Source: CAVZBT01 sp963773605
GTDB taxonomy: Bacteria; Acidobacteriota; UBA6911
Assembly (NCBI GenBank): GCA_963773605.1
Contig: CAVZBT010000011.1
Location: 124,001 to 188,000 of the forward strand
DNA: 64,000 bases
Direction of reading: 5' to 3'
Each line of letters opens with the position of its first letter. Positions within the stretch are counted from its first letter, which is position 1. Positions 7,250-17,744 of this stretch are shown here, one piece after another. The notes under the pieces were generated by a model. The model was not told the origin of the DNA. It did no database searches and saw only the letters and a list, made by a program, of their open reading frames with translations. Both the position numbers and the translations under genes were made by a program.

Positions 7250-9084
7250 TGGCGTCGACGCTCCAGTTTTTCGACGGTGGCCCGAATCCTGGCGGAGAGC
7301 TTGCGCATCGCGTCGGTGGACGGCGACGCCGAAACAAACCGGCCGAAATCGCACTCCTGGAGGCATGCGACAACCCCCGCGACGGTCTCCGGGCCGACAT
7401 TTCTTTCCGCCAGGGTGCGCTCCAGCGAATCGCCCGTGACCGCGATCTCGGGCAGATTGAAACGGTCGGCGAGGTATCCGGAAAAGGCCATGGCGGCGGC
7501 GTCGTAGAAGCGGCGCGGCTCGGACCGCCCCGCGGCTTCCGCCTTCCCGAGCCGGGCCAGAGCGACCCGGCGCGCCTTGCGGCTGCGCGCCAGCACCAGG
7601 TCGCCGGATTCCTTCAGCCGCCGCCTCTGGACCAGGTACGCGCCGATGTTGAACGACACCGGGAGCGCGGCGAGCGCATAAAACCACCACAAGCGATAAG
7701 GGGGGAGCTGCCCGGGTTTGAGGTCGGCGGGCGCGAGTTTGATGAAATTGATATCGGTCCCCTGGCGCGTGAGGTTTTGCTTGCTCACCCCGGCCAGACC
7801 GACACCATTGTCGCCGGCGCTGTCGCCGGGGGTCACCTCGAGGGTGATCGGGTGGGTGGTGACGGTTTCGAAGGCCTGTTTTGCGGGATCGAAATAGGAG
7901 AACGACAGCGACGGGACCACCTGGCTGCCCGCCACTTTCGGTACCACGACGTATTCCCAGGTCTTGTCCCCACCGATCAGGTCGCCATCGAACGGCCGGA
8001 TGTTGTCGGCACGTTTGGCCGGGTAGACCGTGAAGTCCGGCATGGGAGGCAAGGCGATGTCCGGGATCATCTTCAGGTTGCCGCGCCCTTCGAGCCTCAC
8101 TCTCAAGGCCACCGCTTCGCCGGTGGCCGCACGGTCCTGGTCGGTGCTCATCGAGAGATTGAAGGACCCGACCGCGTTGGAAAATCCCTCCGGCTTCCCC
8201 CGCACGGGCAGGGGCTGGGCATTCAGGGGCAGCTCCTTCGATTTCCGGTAGAGGGTTTCGGTCCGGCCGAAAACGCCGAAAAAATCGCCTGGCGTCTTGG
8301 CCGAAATGGCAAAGGTCGAGGGCGGCACCTTCAGCGCGCCGGCGCTGGTCGGGAAGAGAGCCTGCTTCTTCAAGACGAAATCGACGTAGTCTCTGCCTCC
8401 GACGACTCTGCGGGTGCCGGTCGGATCTTTGGGAACCTCAAGGTCCTCCACCCAGAAGCCGGACAGCGGCGGGCTTTCCTGCAGCTGCACCCCAGTCACG
8501 CCCACGCGCGTGAACAGGTGATACGAGAGGGTTGCCTGCTGGCCGACGAAGGCCGAACCGCGATCGAGTTCCGCGACCACAAATAGATCGTCGGGGGCTA
8601 CCCGGCTGCGCGCGTCCGCGGGTTCCTCGCCGAAGAAGGGGTCGAGGCCGCGGCGCGGTGCAGGACGAGGCCTGCCCTGTCCAGCGGCGACGCGCACCGG
8701 CACGGGCGCCGTGCGATACGATTTACCGCCCACCCGGACCTCGATGGGGTCGATCGTGAATTGCCCTTCTCGCTCCGGCAGCAGGATATAGGTAAATGCC
8801 TTCGAACTGCTGACCGTGCCGTTTATCCACTGAAAGCTGGTGCTGACGTTCGGGCCGCCGACGACCTGAAACCCGCGCAGACGGGTCAATTGGGGCGGTT
8901 GCGCGTCGCCGCTATCCCGGCCGGCGACCCGGATGGTGAGCTCGAACTGCTCCAGGGCTCCGACCTGTTCGGCATCGGTCGACGCGCTGACCTGCACGTC
9001 CTGCGCGGGCGCATCGGGGCAGAGGAGGACGATGGCGGTCAGCAACAGGAGCGCATGGATGCGGGTTGGACGCGTTGGCTTCAC
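7246..9084 (-). CDS. batD: BatD aerotolerance protein
   Basis: The product has 612 residues. GTG 9084 overlaps the batC stop (GTGA) and starts a signal peptide (MKPTRPTRIHALLLLTAIVL). Repeated beta-sandwich domains follow with the BatD pattern: VSASTDAEQVGALEQFELTI, then VEVRVGGKSYRT and, late, TWEYVVVPKVAGSQVVPSLS. A membrane segment near residue 465 (LWWFYALAALPVSFNIGAYL) precedes a cytosolic helical tail. BatD is a periplasmic, membrane-anchored part of the Bat complex, thought to act with VWA proteins BatA and BatB and a MoxR ATPase in envelope stress or aerotolerance. Translational coupling to both neighbours supports a common job. Confidence 0.9.
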   Translation of the reverse strand: MKPTRPTRIHALLLLTAIVLLCPDAPAQDVQVSASTDAEQVGALEQFELTIRVAGRDSGDAQPPQLTRLRGFQVVGGPNVSTSFQWINGTVSSSKAFTYILLPEREGQFTIDPIEVRVGGKSYRTAPVPVRVAAGQGRPRPAPRRGLDPFFGEEPADARSRVAPDDLFVVAELDRGSAFVGQQATLSYHLFTRVGVTGVQLQESPPLSGFWVEDLEVPKDPTGTRRVVGGRDYVDFVLKKQALFPTSAGALKVPPSTFAISAKTPGDFFGVFGRTETLYRKSKELPLNAQPLPVRGKPEGFSNAVGSFNLSMSTDQDRAATGEAVALRVRLEGRGNLKMIPDIALPPMPDFTVYPAKRADNIRPFDGDLIGGDKTWEYVVVPKVAGSQVVPSLSFSYFDPAKQAFETVTTHPITLEVTPGDSAGDNGVGLAGVSKQNLTRQGTDINFIKLAPADLKPGQLPPYRLWWFYALAALPVSFNIGAYLVQRRRLKESGDLVLARSRKARRVALARLGKAEAAGRSEPRRFYDAAAMAFSGYLADRFNLPEIAVTGDSLERTLAERNVGPETVAGVVACLQECDFGRFVSASPSTDAMRKLSARIRATVEKLERRRQ

Positions 9085-9892
9085 CAGTCTTTCCCTATGG
9101 CCTTTCGACGTGCCTGGCGCTCCAGCGACTTGCGCTGGTCAGCCAGTTCCTGGTTCTGCAGGGCGTCCAGAATCTGCAGAGCCCGTTCCTTGCTTAATCC
9201 CCCCGCGCGCCCCTCGGACTGGGTCGCCTGCGGGATTGGCCGGTCGTTCCTGGTTCTTCTTGTTCCGGGCGGGGGCCCGGACCCTCCTGCTTGTCCTGTT
9301 TGTCGGGCTGCTTGTTCGCGTTGTTGCCGGCGGACGGGTCCTTCTGGGGCGACTTGTCGTCTTTCTGCTGCTGATCGTTTTGCCCTCCCCCGGAGGCCGG
9401 CTGTTTCTGCTGCTGCTGAAGCTTGCGCAGCGCGAGTTCGAGGTTCTGCTTCGCCTCGCGGTCGGCAGGGTTGATCCGCAGGGTCTGGACGTAGGCCTCG
9501 GCCGCGTCCTTGTATTTCCCGGTTCCGAACAGCGCATTTCCCAGGTTGTACCAGGCGCTCCCCTGCAGGCCGCGAGTTGCCCTTGCTGACCGCCTGGTTG
9601 AGCGCCTGGAGCGCCTGGTCGTACTTCTTCTGTCTGAGGAGGGCGTTCCCCATGTTGTAGAGCAGTTCCGGTCTGGCCGGATCCGCGGCCCGGGCATCAA
9701 GGTAGGCCTTCTCGGCTTCCTGGTACTTCGCTCGCGATAAAACTGGTTGCCCTGCCGGTTCCGCGCCGCGACTGACGAGGCGTGCATGTCCGCGACGCCC
9801 CAAATCGCCAGGAGCAGTCCCAGCGCGGCGCGCGAAGCGGCGCGGCTATGCCACCGCTGTGCGATCGCCGGATTTTGTGGTTTCAGTTTCAT
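9081..9892 (-). CDS. batC: BatC-like TPR protein, three frameshifts
   Basis: ATG 9892 lies inside the end of batB (47-base overlap). The signal peptide is read as MKLKPQNPAIAQRW then AALGLLLAIWGVADMHA. The frame slips near 9731 (one base lost before AKYQEAEKAYLDARA), near 9572 (one base gained before GLQGSAWYNLGNALF) and near 9236 (one base lost before IPQATQSEGRAGGLSKERAL). Length 812 agrees with a net loss of one base. The joined product has at least three TPR units, a Q/K-rich low-complexity stretch (LQQQQKQPASGGGQNDQQQK) and a basic end QARRKAIGKDW. The order TPR then Q/K/P-rich linker is typical of BatC. Indel errors rather than true decay seem likely because all segments are well preserved. 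Confidence 0.7.
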
Positions 9893-10917
9893 GGAATCGT
9901 TGCAGACGGGAAGGGCGCGTCCGCCGCCGTTCCGTGATCCATGCCTCGGACGCCAGAAACAGGAGCGCGAGCCCGAGGGGATACTGGAACTGATCCTCAT
10001 AGTTCTGATACAGCCTGGATTCCAGGTCTTTCTTCTCCAGTTGTGAAATCTCGGTGTACATGTCATCGAGTTCGCTCTCGGAAGTCGTGGCCCGGTAATA
10101 GCGGCCCCCCGTGGCCTCCGCAATGCGGGCCAGGGCTCTCTCGTCGAGGCTGCTGATAACGACCTGGCCGTCGGGGTCCTTGCGATATTCTACTATATTG
10201 CCCTGCGCGTCCCGAACGGGGATGGGCCTGCCTTCGGGCGTGCCGACGCCGACGGTGTATATGATGATCCCCGCTTCCTTCGCTTTCTCGACCGCATCGT
10301 CGATCTGCCCTTCCAGGTCCTCTCCGTCCGTCATCATGACGAGCGCCTTGTATTTTCGTTCTTTGCCGATGAAGCTGGAGTTGGCGGCTTCGATGGCGGC
10401 GGCCAGGGACGTCCCGGGCTCGGGGATGATCTCGGTGTTGGCCATGTCGAGAAACAGGGCGGCGGCGCCGTAGTCCAACGTGAGCGGGCACTGGACGAGG
10501 GCGGACCCGGCAAAACTGAGCAGGCCGATCCGGTCGCCCTTCAGCCTGTTGAGCAGCGAACGGATCTCACTCTTGGCTTTGGCCAGCCGGGTCGGCGCGA
10601 CATCCTCGGCGTTCATGCTGTAGGAAGTGTCCAGCGCGACCATGATGTCGACGCCGCGCCGGCGCACCGTTTCCAGCCGGGAGCCCCATTGCGGGCGCGC
10701 CAGCGCGAGGATGCCGAAAGTAAACGCCCCGAGCAGCAGCAGCGCGCGCAGAGTGGTCCGGGCACGCCGCGTACTCGGCCGTGAGCTGGGGTAGTATCGC
10801 GGGGGCGATCAACCGCTCCAGCCGTTTTCGCCGGCTCCTCAGGGCGAAAACGAAGAACACCGCGAGCGCAGGCACGAGCCAGAGGAGCGTCAGGAATCCG
10901 GGGCGCGCGAAATGCAT
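9846..10917 (-). CDS. batB: BatB von Willebrand factor A protein, one frameshift
   Basis: ATG 10917 begins MHFARPGFLTLLWLVPALAV, a membrane helix, then RSRRKRLERLIAP. One extra base near 10764 shifts the frame before TLRALLLLGAFTFGILALAR, the second membrane helix, followed by RGVDIMVALDTSYSMNAEDV. The last motif is the MIDAS DxSxS (DTSYS) of a VWA domain, with later metal-site threonine and aspartate motifs (DGEDL). The C-terminus has a third membrane segment (PLGLALLFLASEAWITERRR). Length 1072 agrees with one inserted base. It overlaps batC by 47 bases and is 6 bases from the batA stop. BatB is expected to sit in the inner membrane with the VWA domain outside the cytosol. Confidence 0.82.
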
Positions 10918-10923
10918 GGCTTA

Positions 10924-11913
10924 TCAGGGGAGCTTGCCGAACCGGGTAAATCCCGCCAGCGTGGCGGCGAGCACGAGGCCCAGCGCGGGAAGCAGCAGTT
11001 CGTGATAGCGTTCGTTATAGTGGGTGTAGCTCTTGACTTCGATGCGCGTCTTCTCCAGGCGGCCGATCTCCTGGAAAATCCGCTCCAGCGAGGGGCGATC
11101 GGTCGCTCGGTAGTAAATGCCCCCCGTGCCCTCGGCAATCCGGGTCAGGGACGACTCGTCGATTTCCACGGGCAGGTTCACATAGATCCGGCCATAGTTG
11201 GGGTCGTTGACCGGGAACCGGGCAGTACCCTGGCTGCCGATGCCGATCGTGTAGATCTTGACGCCGAGCGCCTTCGCCATCTGGGCGGCATCGAGCGGCT
11301 GGATTTCGCCCCGGTTGTTCACGCCGTCCGTCGCGAGGATGATCACCTTCGACCTGGCTCTGCTCTCGCGCAGGCGGTTGAGGCAGGTGGCCAGCCCGTT
11401 GCCGATCGCGGTCCCGTCCTCGATCGAGCCGAGCTGCACGTCTTCCAACACGTTCAGCAGGACCCCGTAATCGACCGTCAGCGGGCAGCGGGTGAAGGCT
11501 TTGCCCGCGAAGACGACGAGCCCGATGCGGTCTTGCCGGGATCCCTCGACGAACTGACGCACGACCGCCTTGGCGACAAACAGCCGGTTGCGGGGTTCAA
11601 AGTCTTCGGCGGCCATGCTCCCGGAGGCATCCAGGGCGACCATAATGTCCACACCCTCGGTCAGGATCTCTTCCTCCGACGTTCCCTCCTGCGGCCGCGC
11701 GAACGCGAGGATGGCCAGAGACAGCGCAATCATCTTCGCGCCGAAAAGGTAGTGGCGGACGCGGACCGTCCAGGACGGGCGGACTCCTTCGAGGGCAAGC
11801 GTCGAGGCGAACCGCAGGCTCCCTTCGCCGCGCCGCAGCCTGCGGACATAGCGCCACACCAGGGCCGGCACGAGGGCCAGCAACGCCAGCGCCCACGAGC
11901 TCGCGAAGTGCAT
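10924..11913 (-). CDS. batA: BatA von Willebrand factor A protein
   Basis: The 329-residue reading starts at ATG 11913, which shares a base with the preceding stop (TGATG). The N-terminal helix is WALALLALVPALVW, followed by a second (MIALSLAILAFARPQ) and the VWA domain with the MIDAS motif DASGS in MVALDASGSMAAEDFEP. The second metal-site motif is ATDGVNN. The C-terminal membrane anchor is ELLLPALGLVLAATLAGFTR. VWA domains bind partner proteins or substrate through the bound metal. The longer open frame reaching 12411 is a shadow over the preceding gene. Confidence 0.9.
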   Translation of the reverse strand: MHFASSWALALLALVPALVWRYVRRLRRGEGSLRFASTLALEGVRPSWTVRVRHYLFGAKMIALSLAILAFARPQEGTSEEEILTEGVDIMVALDASGSMAAEDFEPRNRLFVAKAVVRQFVEGSRQDRIGLVVFAGKAFTRCPLTVDYGVLLNVLEDVQLGSIEDGTAIGNGLATCLNRLRESRARSKVIILATDGVNNRGEIQPLDAAQMAKALGVKIYTIGIGSQGTARFPVNDPNYGRIYVNLPVEIDESSLTRIAEGTGGIYYRATDRPSLERIFQEIGRLEKTRIEVKSYTHYNERYHELLLPALGLVLAATLAGFTRFGKLP

Positions 11914-12980
11914 CACTTCACCTCCACGACGGGACCAGCGGCCGGGACCGGGGCGGCCCTCAGCGCCTTGCAGAAACCGAGCAGTTCGATCGCGACCTTC
12001 AAGGCGGCGCCGGCTTCCTCGCGCGGCGGGACAAACTTGGCGAACTTCACGAGGTCGCATTCCATCAGGAGCGACTCGATGGAGGACAGCCGCGCCTCCT
12101 CCGGCCTCGGGTTGGCGCTGTTCTGCAAGGCCTCGATGATTTCTGTCGTGGTCTTCTCGACCGTCGTGACGGAGAAACCGCCCTCGAGTATCTTGCGCAA
12201 GACGTCCGACAGGCTCACGTAAAACTGCTTCATCAGCCCATTCTCGATCCACCCCCGCGCGGCGAGGTCTCGGAGTTCGACTTCCGCAATCTCGAGCGGG
12301 TCCAGTTGCGGCGGAGTGCCGGGTTCCGGGAGCGCCGGGCGTCGTCGCCGCCGCAGCAGCCACCACGCAAGGACGCTGCCGAGGAGCACGGCTGCGGCCA
12401 CGGCCAGCCATGTGCGCCAGGGGAAGGGTTCCTCGATCTCCGCCTGGCTCTTGAGGTCCTTCAGATCCGTGTCCTTGTCGGTGAGCACGCTCTGGATCGT
12501 GATGACCACGGCCGGCGTTGTCGCGGGAAACTCCTTGCCGTCCGGAGCCGTCACGGTGAGCGGCAAGGGGGCCAGTGTGAATGTGCCCGTTTTGTACACG
12601 GCGACCGCCAGCCGGAGTCTGTCGTGCTCGGGCGCGACGGGGTCGGGACGGGCAGCGCCTGCGGGTGGAGGGGCGGCCGTGAATTCAAGTAAGGTGAAGT
12701 CGCCCAGCTGTGTGCCGGGTCGAGGCATGCGCACCCGATACCCGGCCGGGTGCGCGACCTCCACCTCGATTGTGATCGGGTCGCCGACGGTGGCCGTCTT
12801 CGGTTGAGCGCTGACGGCGACCCGAACGCCGGGGGGCAGTGCTGGAGAAGGGGCGGGCGTGGCTTGGCCGGCTGCGAACAGGGCCAGGGCGTTCAGGCCG
12901 AAGCAGGCCAGGACGCAGCGCCAAGACCGGATCAACTTCCCGGCCGGCAGGGGATGGCACTTTTCTGTCATGGGCCGCAA
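11913..12980 (-). CDS. Exported BatD-like membrane-anchored protein of the Bat operon
   Basis: The 355-residue product has a signal peptide-like start (CVLACFGLNALALFAAGQAT), a beta-sandwich with VAVSAQPKTATVGDPITIEV (BatD-like layout), a membrane segment near residue 200 (WLAVAAAVLLGSVLAWWLLR) followed by four arginines, and a cytosolic helical C-terminus. It looks like a second, shorter BatD-type protein; I do not recognise a closer family. The start is ATG 12980 or ATG 12971. It sits between the DUF58 gene (15-base gap) and batA (TGATG overlap). Confidence 0.7.
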   Translation of the reverse strand: MRPMTEKCHPLPAGKLIRSWRCVLACFGLNALALFAAGQATPAPSPALPPGVRVAVSAQPKTATVGDPITIEVEVAHPAGYRVRMPRPGTQLGDFTLLEFTAAPPPAGAARPDPVAPEHDRLRLAVAVYKTGTFTLAPLPLTVTAPDGKEFPATTPAVVITIQSVLTDKDTDLKDLKSQAEIEEPFPWRTWLAVAAAVLLGSVLAWWLLRRRRRPALPEPGTPPQLDPLEIAEVELRDLAARGWIENGLMKQFYVSLSDVLRKILEGGFSVTTVEKTTTEIIEALQNSANPRPEEARLSSIESLLMECDLVKFAKFVPPREEAGAALKVAIELLGFCKALRAAPVPAAGPVVEVK

Positions 12981-12995
12981 TCGAAGGCCGGGCCG

Positions 12996-13874
<879 letters not shown>

Positions 13875-13910
13875 GAACGCTTCGGCCTCTTGACCGCGGT
13901 GCGGGGGGTA

Positions 13911-14906
13911 TCAGGGGACCTGGACTGCATCGAAGATCCGGCTGATCACCGATTCGGTGGTGACTTCCTCCGCTTCGGCCTCGTAGGTCAGGATGATCAC
14001 GGTGGCGCAGCACGTCGAGCCCGATCGCCTTGATGTCTTCCGGCGTGACATACCCGCGCCCTTTGACGAACGCGTGCGCGCGGGAGGCCTGGGCCAGGAA
14101 GATGGTCGCGCGCGGCGAGGCGCCGAACTGGATGAGTCCTTTCAGGTCGAGCTTGAACTCCTGGGGGCGCCGGGTCGCATACACGAGCTGGACGATGTAG
14201 TCCTTGATGCGCTCGTCCATGTAGACCTCCTTTGACGACCCCGCGGACGCGCAGGATGTCGGCCGGTCGCGACCACCCGGCTCACCGCGATCGGTTCGTC
14301 CCGGGCCATCAGATCCAGGATCTGACGCTCCTCCTTGCGGTCGGGATAGTCGACCTTCAGCTTGAGCATGAAGCGGTCGATCTGCGCTTCCGGCAGCGGG
14401 TAGGTCCCTTCCTGCTCGATCGGGTTCTGGGTGGCCAGCACGAGGAACGGCTCCTGGAGAGGGTAGGTGACCTCGCCGATGGTCACCTGCCGCTCCTGCA
14501 TGGCTTCCAGCAGCGCACTCTGCACCTTCGCCGGGGCGCGGTTGATCTCGTCGGCGAGCAGGATGTTGGAGAAGATAGGCCCTTTTTTCGGGCTGAAGGT
14601 CCCCTCCTTGGCGTTGAAGATCATGGTGCCGATCAGGTCGGCAGGGAGCAGGTCCGGGGTGAACTGGATGCGCTGGAAGCGGGTATCGATCGCCGAGGAG
14701 AGGGTTTTGACGGCCAGCGTTTTCGCCAGTCCTGGTACGCCCTCCAGGAGAATGTGACCGCGGGTCAACAGGCCGATCAGGAGCCGTTCGACCATGTACT
14801 TCTGCCCGACGATGACGCGGTGCACCTCGCCGGCGAGCTGCTGGACAAAACCGCTTTCGGCCTTGACCTTCTCGTTTATCGTCTGGATGTGTGTGGCCAG
14901 TTCCAT
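13911..14906 (-). CDS. moxR: MoxR-family AAA+ ATPase, three frameshifts
   Basis: Start ATG 14906 (MELATHIQTINEKV). The Walker A region is GHILLEGVPGLAKTLAVKTL, Walker B is LLADEINRAP, sensor I ATQNP, followed by EGTYPLPEAQIDRF. The frame is then broken by extra bases near 14263 and 14229, and again near 14001. The restored reading runs VATADILRVRGVVKEVYMDE, then SRATIFLAQASRAHA, then TYEAEAEEVTTESVISRIF to TGA 13911. Every segment is conserved, so these look like indel errors. MoxR proteins are AAA+ chaperones acting with VWA partners; here they are DUF58, BatA and BatB. Confidence 0.82.
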
Positions 14907-15002
14907 CTGGTTCTCCGAGGCAACCGGGCCACGGCTCCCCGGGGCGGCGCACGAGGCGGAGCGCATGGCCGCAAGGGCGCGGCAAGCTTCCCTGAAGCGG
15001 GG

Positions 15003-16340
15003 TCAGCCTTTGTTGAGCGAGTTGAGGAACTCTCCGTTGCTGTCCGATTTGCGCAGCTTGTCCAGCAGCAGGTCCATGGCTTCGTCGATCGACAACGGAT
15101 TGAGGACCTTGCGCAGGATCCAGATCTTGTTCAGGTCCGAGCCGTCGACGAGCAGTTCCTCCTTGCGGGTGCCGGACCGGTTGATATCGATGGCCGGGAA
15201 TATCCGCTTGTCGACGAGTTTCCGGTCCAGGATGATTTCCATGTTGCCGGTGCCCTTGAACTCCTCGAAGATCACGTCGTCCATGCGGCTGCCGGTATCG
15301 ATCAGGGCGGTCGCCATGATGGTGAGGCTGCCCCCCTCTTCGATTTTGCGGGCGGCGCCGAAGAACCGCTTCGGCTTTTCGAGCGCGTTGGCGTCCACGC
15401 CTCCCGACAGCACCTTGCCGCTGGAGGGCACGATGGTGTTGTAGGCGCGCGCCAGGCGCGTGATGCTGTCGAGCAGTATGACGACATCCTTCTTGTGCTC
15501 GACCAGCCGCTTGGCCTTTTCCATCACGATCTCGGCCACCTGGACGTGACGCGAGGCGGGTTCGTCGAAGGTGGAGCTGATGACTTCACCCTTGACCGAC
15601 CGCTCCATGTCGGTGACTTCTTCGGGCCGCTCGTCGATCAGCAGGACGATCAGGAAGATCTCGGGGTGATTGGTGCTGATCGAGTTCGCCAGGTTCTGCA
15701 GCAGCATGGTCTTGCCCGCCCTCGGCGGGGAAACGATCAACCCGCGCTGCCCCTTCCCGATCGGCGTGAAGATGTCCATCACGCGCGCGGAGAGGTTGTC
15801 CTTCACGGTTTCCAGGCGGATTCTCTCGTGCGGATAAAGCGGCGTCAGGTTGTCGTAGAAGATCCTGTGACGCGCCTCTTCGGGCGGCTCGAAATTGACC
15901 GCGTCCACCTTGACCAGCGCCAGGTAGCGTTCGCCCTCGTTCGGCATCCGGATCTGGCCGGACACGATGTCCCCGGTGCGCAGGTCGAACTTGCGGATCT
16001 GCGACGGCGAGATATAGATGTCGTCCGGACCGGGGAGATAGCTGTAATCGGGGGACCGGAGAAAACCGTAGCCCTCGGGCAGCACTTCGAGGACCCCTTC
16101 GGAGAAGATCAGGCCATGTTTCTCGGCCTGGGCCTGCAGAATCGCGAAGATCAGGTCCTGCTTGCTCAGCTTGCCGATCTCGGGCAGTTTGTATTTCTTG
16201 GCGAGCTTGGCCAGGTCTTTTATGTTCAGGGCCTGCAGTTCGCTGATGTGGAGCTGCTCGCCCTCTTTGTCCAGGGCTTCCTGGATCGAAATCTTCTTGT
16301 CGCCGGAGGCGTTGTTCAGCCTGGAATCCTTCTCCGCCAT
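15003..16340 (-). CDS. rho: Transcription termination factor Rho
   Basis: The 445-residue protein carries the Rho N-terminal helix domain (LKDLAKLAKKYKLPEI-like segment), the RNA-binding cold-shock-like fold (GYGFLRSPDYSYLPGPDDIY), Walker A PPRAGKTMLLQ in VSPPRAGKTML, the Walker B LLIDERPEEVTDM, and LDSITRLARAYNT. The C-terminal half has SGTRKEELL and NPLSIDEAMDLLLDKL. Rho is a hexameric RNA helicase ending transcription of many operons. It has a good AGGAG site before ATG 16340 and stands alone, 96 bases upstream of moxR. The length is close to the family norm of about 420-440. Confidence 0.98.
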   Translation of the reverse strand: MAEKDSRLNNASGDKKISIQEALDKEGEQLHISELQALNIKDLAKLAKKYKLPEIGKLSKQDLIFAILQAQAEKHGLIFSEGVLEVLPEGYGFLRSPDYSYLPGPDDIYISPSQIRKFDLRTGDIVSGQIRMPNEGERYLALVKVDAVNFEPPEEARHRIFYDNLTPLYPHERIRLETVKDNLSARVMDIFTPIGKGQRGLIVSPPRAGKTMLLQNLANSISTNHPEIFLIVLLIDERPEEVTDMERSVKGEVISSTFDEPASRHVQVAEIVMEKAKRLVEHKKDVVILLDSITRLARAYNTIVPSSGKVLSGGVDANALEKPKRFFGAARKIEEGGSLTIMATALIDTGSRMDDVIFEEFKGTGNMEIILDRKLVDKRIFPAIDINRSGTRKEELLVDGSDLNKIWILRKVLNPLSIDEAMDLLLDKLRKSDSNGEFLNSLNKG

Positions 16341-16432
16341 AGTGCTCCTGTTTCGGGATAAGTGCCGGAAGTGCGCGAGATAGTGTAGTGTGTAGAACGT
16401 AAGTTTACAGCAGCGGGCGGTCCTTTTCCAGT

Positions 16433-16483
16433 CCGCCGACGGGAGGGAACGAGCCCGTGGGGCCCGCGCCCTCCGGTCGGCGG
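16433..16483 (-). terminator. Long hairpin after the TPR gene
   Basis: CCGCCGACGGGAGGG (16433-16447) and CCCTCCGGTCGGCGG (16469-16483) pair at 14 of 15 positions around a 21-base loop that can itself fold. It starts four bases after the TPR gene stop on the minus strand. There is no T-run, so it may be a Rho-dependent or 3'-end stabilising hairpin rather than a classical terminator. Confidence 0.55.
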
Positions 16484-16487
16484 GAAA

Positions 16488-17591
16488 TCAGCTGATGCCA
16501 AGGTCGGCTTTCGCCTTGGCTTTGACCTGGTCGAGTCCGTCAAGGCTGTCGTTGTGGCGAGCCTTATAGAGCTGCTGCAGGTAGTCCTCCGCTTTCTTGG
16601 CGTTGGCTTTGCCCATGACCGACGCCTTGGCGAACGCTTCGATCGCCCCTTCCGGGTCCTTGCCGTTCCACTTGGACATGCCGATGTAATAGTAGGGGGC
16701 GTCATCGGCCGTGGGGGCGTACTTGATCACCTTCTCATATTCGGCGATCGCCGCAGGGTAGTCTTTTTTCGCATATGCGGCCGCGCCCATTAAACCATAC
16801 GCGAAAGCCCGGCTGGCGTTCCATTGAGATTCCGGCAATCCCTGGGGCACCTTGTCGCCAAAGGCCGTCATGACCTTGCCTGAATAGTCGATGGCCTTGG
16901 CGAGATCGCCTTTCTGGGCATAGATCGCGGCCACCTGGAGGGCGGCCTGGTAACTTTGCTCGATCGGGAATTCCGCCACAAGCTTTTCTGCGTAAACCAG
17001 GAACTTGTCGACCTGATTGGCCTTCTGGTAGATCTGCATCAGTACCGGCACCATATTCTTGTCCTGGCTCTCTGCGTACATGGCCTCCGCCAGTTCGGCT
17101 GCCTTGGCCATGTTGTTGGCCTGGAAATAGGCCGCCATCAGTGCCTGCTGCATCCCCTGCCGGGCCGGCTTCAGCTGGGTCTTGATGAACTCGCCCGCGC
17201 CGGGTTCGGGCACCTTCGCCGCCTGCACGGACTGCTCGGTGGGAAGAAGGGTCATGAAGGCCTCTTCCATGGCGATCACCTTGTTCCAGTCCTTGGCATC
17301 CATGTGCGTCTTTACGCAGCCGAGGTAATCCGCCTGGATGTAAGGGAGCATACGGGAGATAGGGTGCTCCTTCATGAACGCGGTCAGGGCGTCGACCCGC
17401 TTTGCGCAGTCGGTTTCCTTTTTTGTGTTTTCATACTGGGCGTAATCCCTTTTGTACTGGTAGTCGGAAACCGGGGAAATTTTTTCCTGTACGGGCTGCA
17501 TCGCGTTCACGGCGGGAGCGCACACGAGACTTATGAGAACGATCGCGCCGAGAGACATGCTCAGGGAAATGCTTCGGGCAGAACGGGTCAT
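16488..17591 (-). CDS. Exported tetratricopeptide-repeat protein
   Basis: The 367-residue product begins with a signal peptide (LSMSLGAIVLISLVCAPAVNA) and has a clear AGGAG ribosome site before ATG 17591. The rest is helical: TPR-like units include ALMAAYFQANNMAKAAELAE, AALQVAAIYAQKGDLAKAID, MGAAAYAKKDYPAAIAEYEK, and YYYIGMSKWNGKDPEGAIEA. It presumably acts in the periplasm or outer membrane as a scaffold. The gene is monocistronic as far as can be seen, 153 bases downstream of the phosphoesterase gene start side, with a long hairpin behind it. No more specific family is recognised. Confidence 0.75.
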   Translation of the reverse strand: MTRSARSISLSMSLGAIVLISLVCAPAVNAMQPVQEKISPVSDYQYKRDYAQYENTKKETDCAKRVDALTAFMKEHPISRMLPYIQADYLGCVKTHMDAKDWNKVIAMEEAFMTLLPTEQSVQAAKVPEPGAGEFIKTQLKPARQGMQQALMAAYFQANNMAKAAELAEAMYAESQDKNMVPVLMQIYQKANQVDKFLVYAEKLVAEFPIEQSYQAALQVAAIYAQKGDLAKAIDYSGKVMTAFGDKVPQGLPESQWNASRAFAYGLMGAAAYAKKDYPAAIAEYEKVIKYAPTADDAPYYYIGMSKWNGKDPEGAIEAFAKASVMGKANAKKAEDYLQQLYKARHNDSLDGLDQVKAKAKADLGIS

Positions 17592-17744
17592 GGTATCACT
17601 CCTGCAAAAAATTCGAGAGAACCAGGGTCGGCTGTTAATCGAAGGTCAACAGCGGCGTCGCCGGACGCCATCTTGGACAGAATCACGGTCTGACACTCGT
17701 CCCAATGGGACTGCGAACTAGGTTCTAATGGAATTAAATTTCTG

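Noticed and set aside
14232..16361. 709-residue plus-strand open frame across rho and moxR
   Set aside because: Shadow of rho, which is unmistakable on the minus strand.
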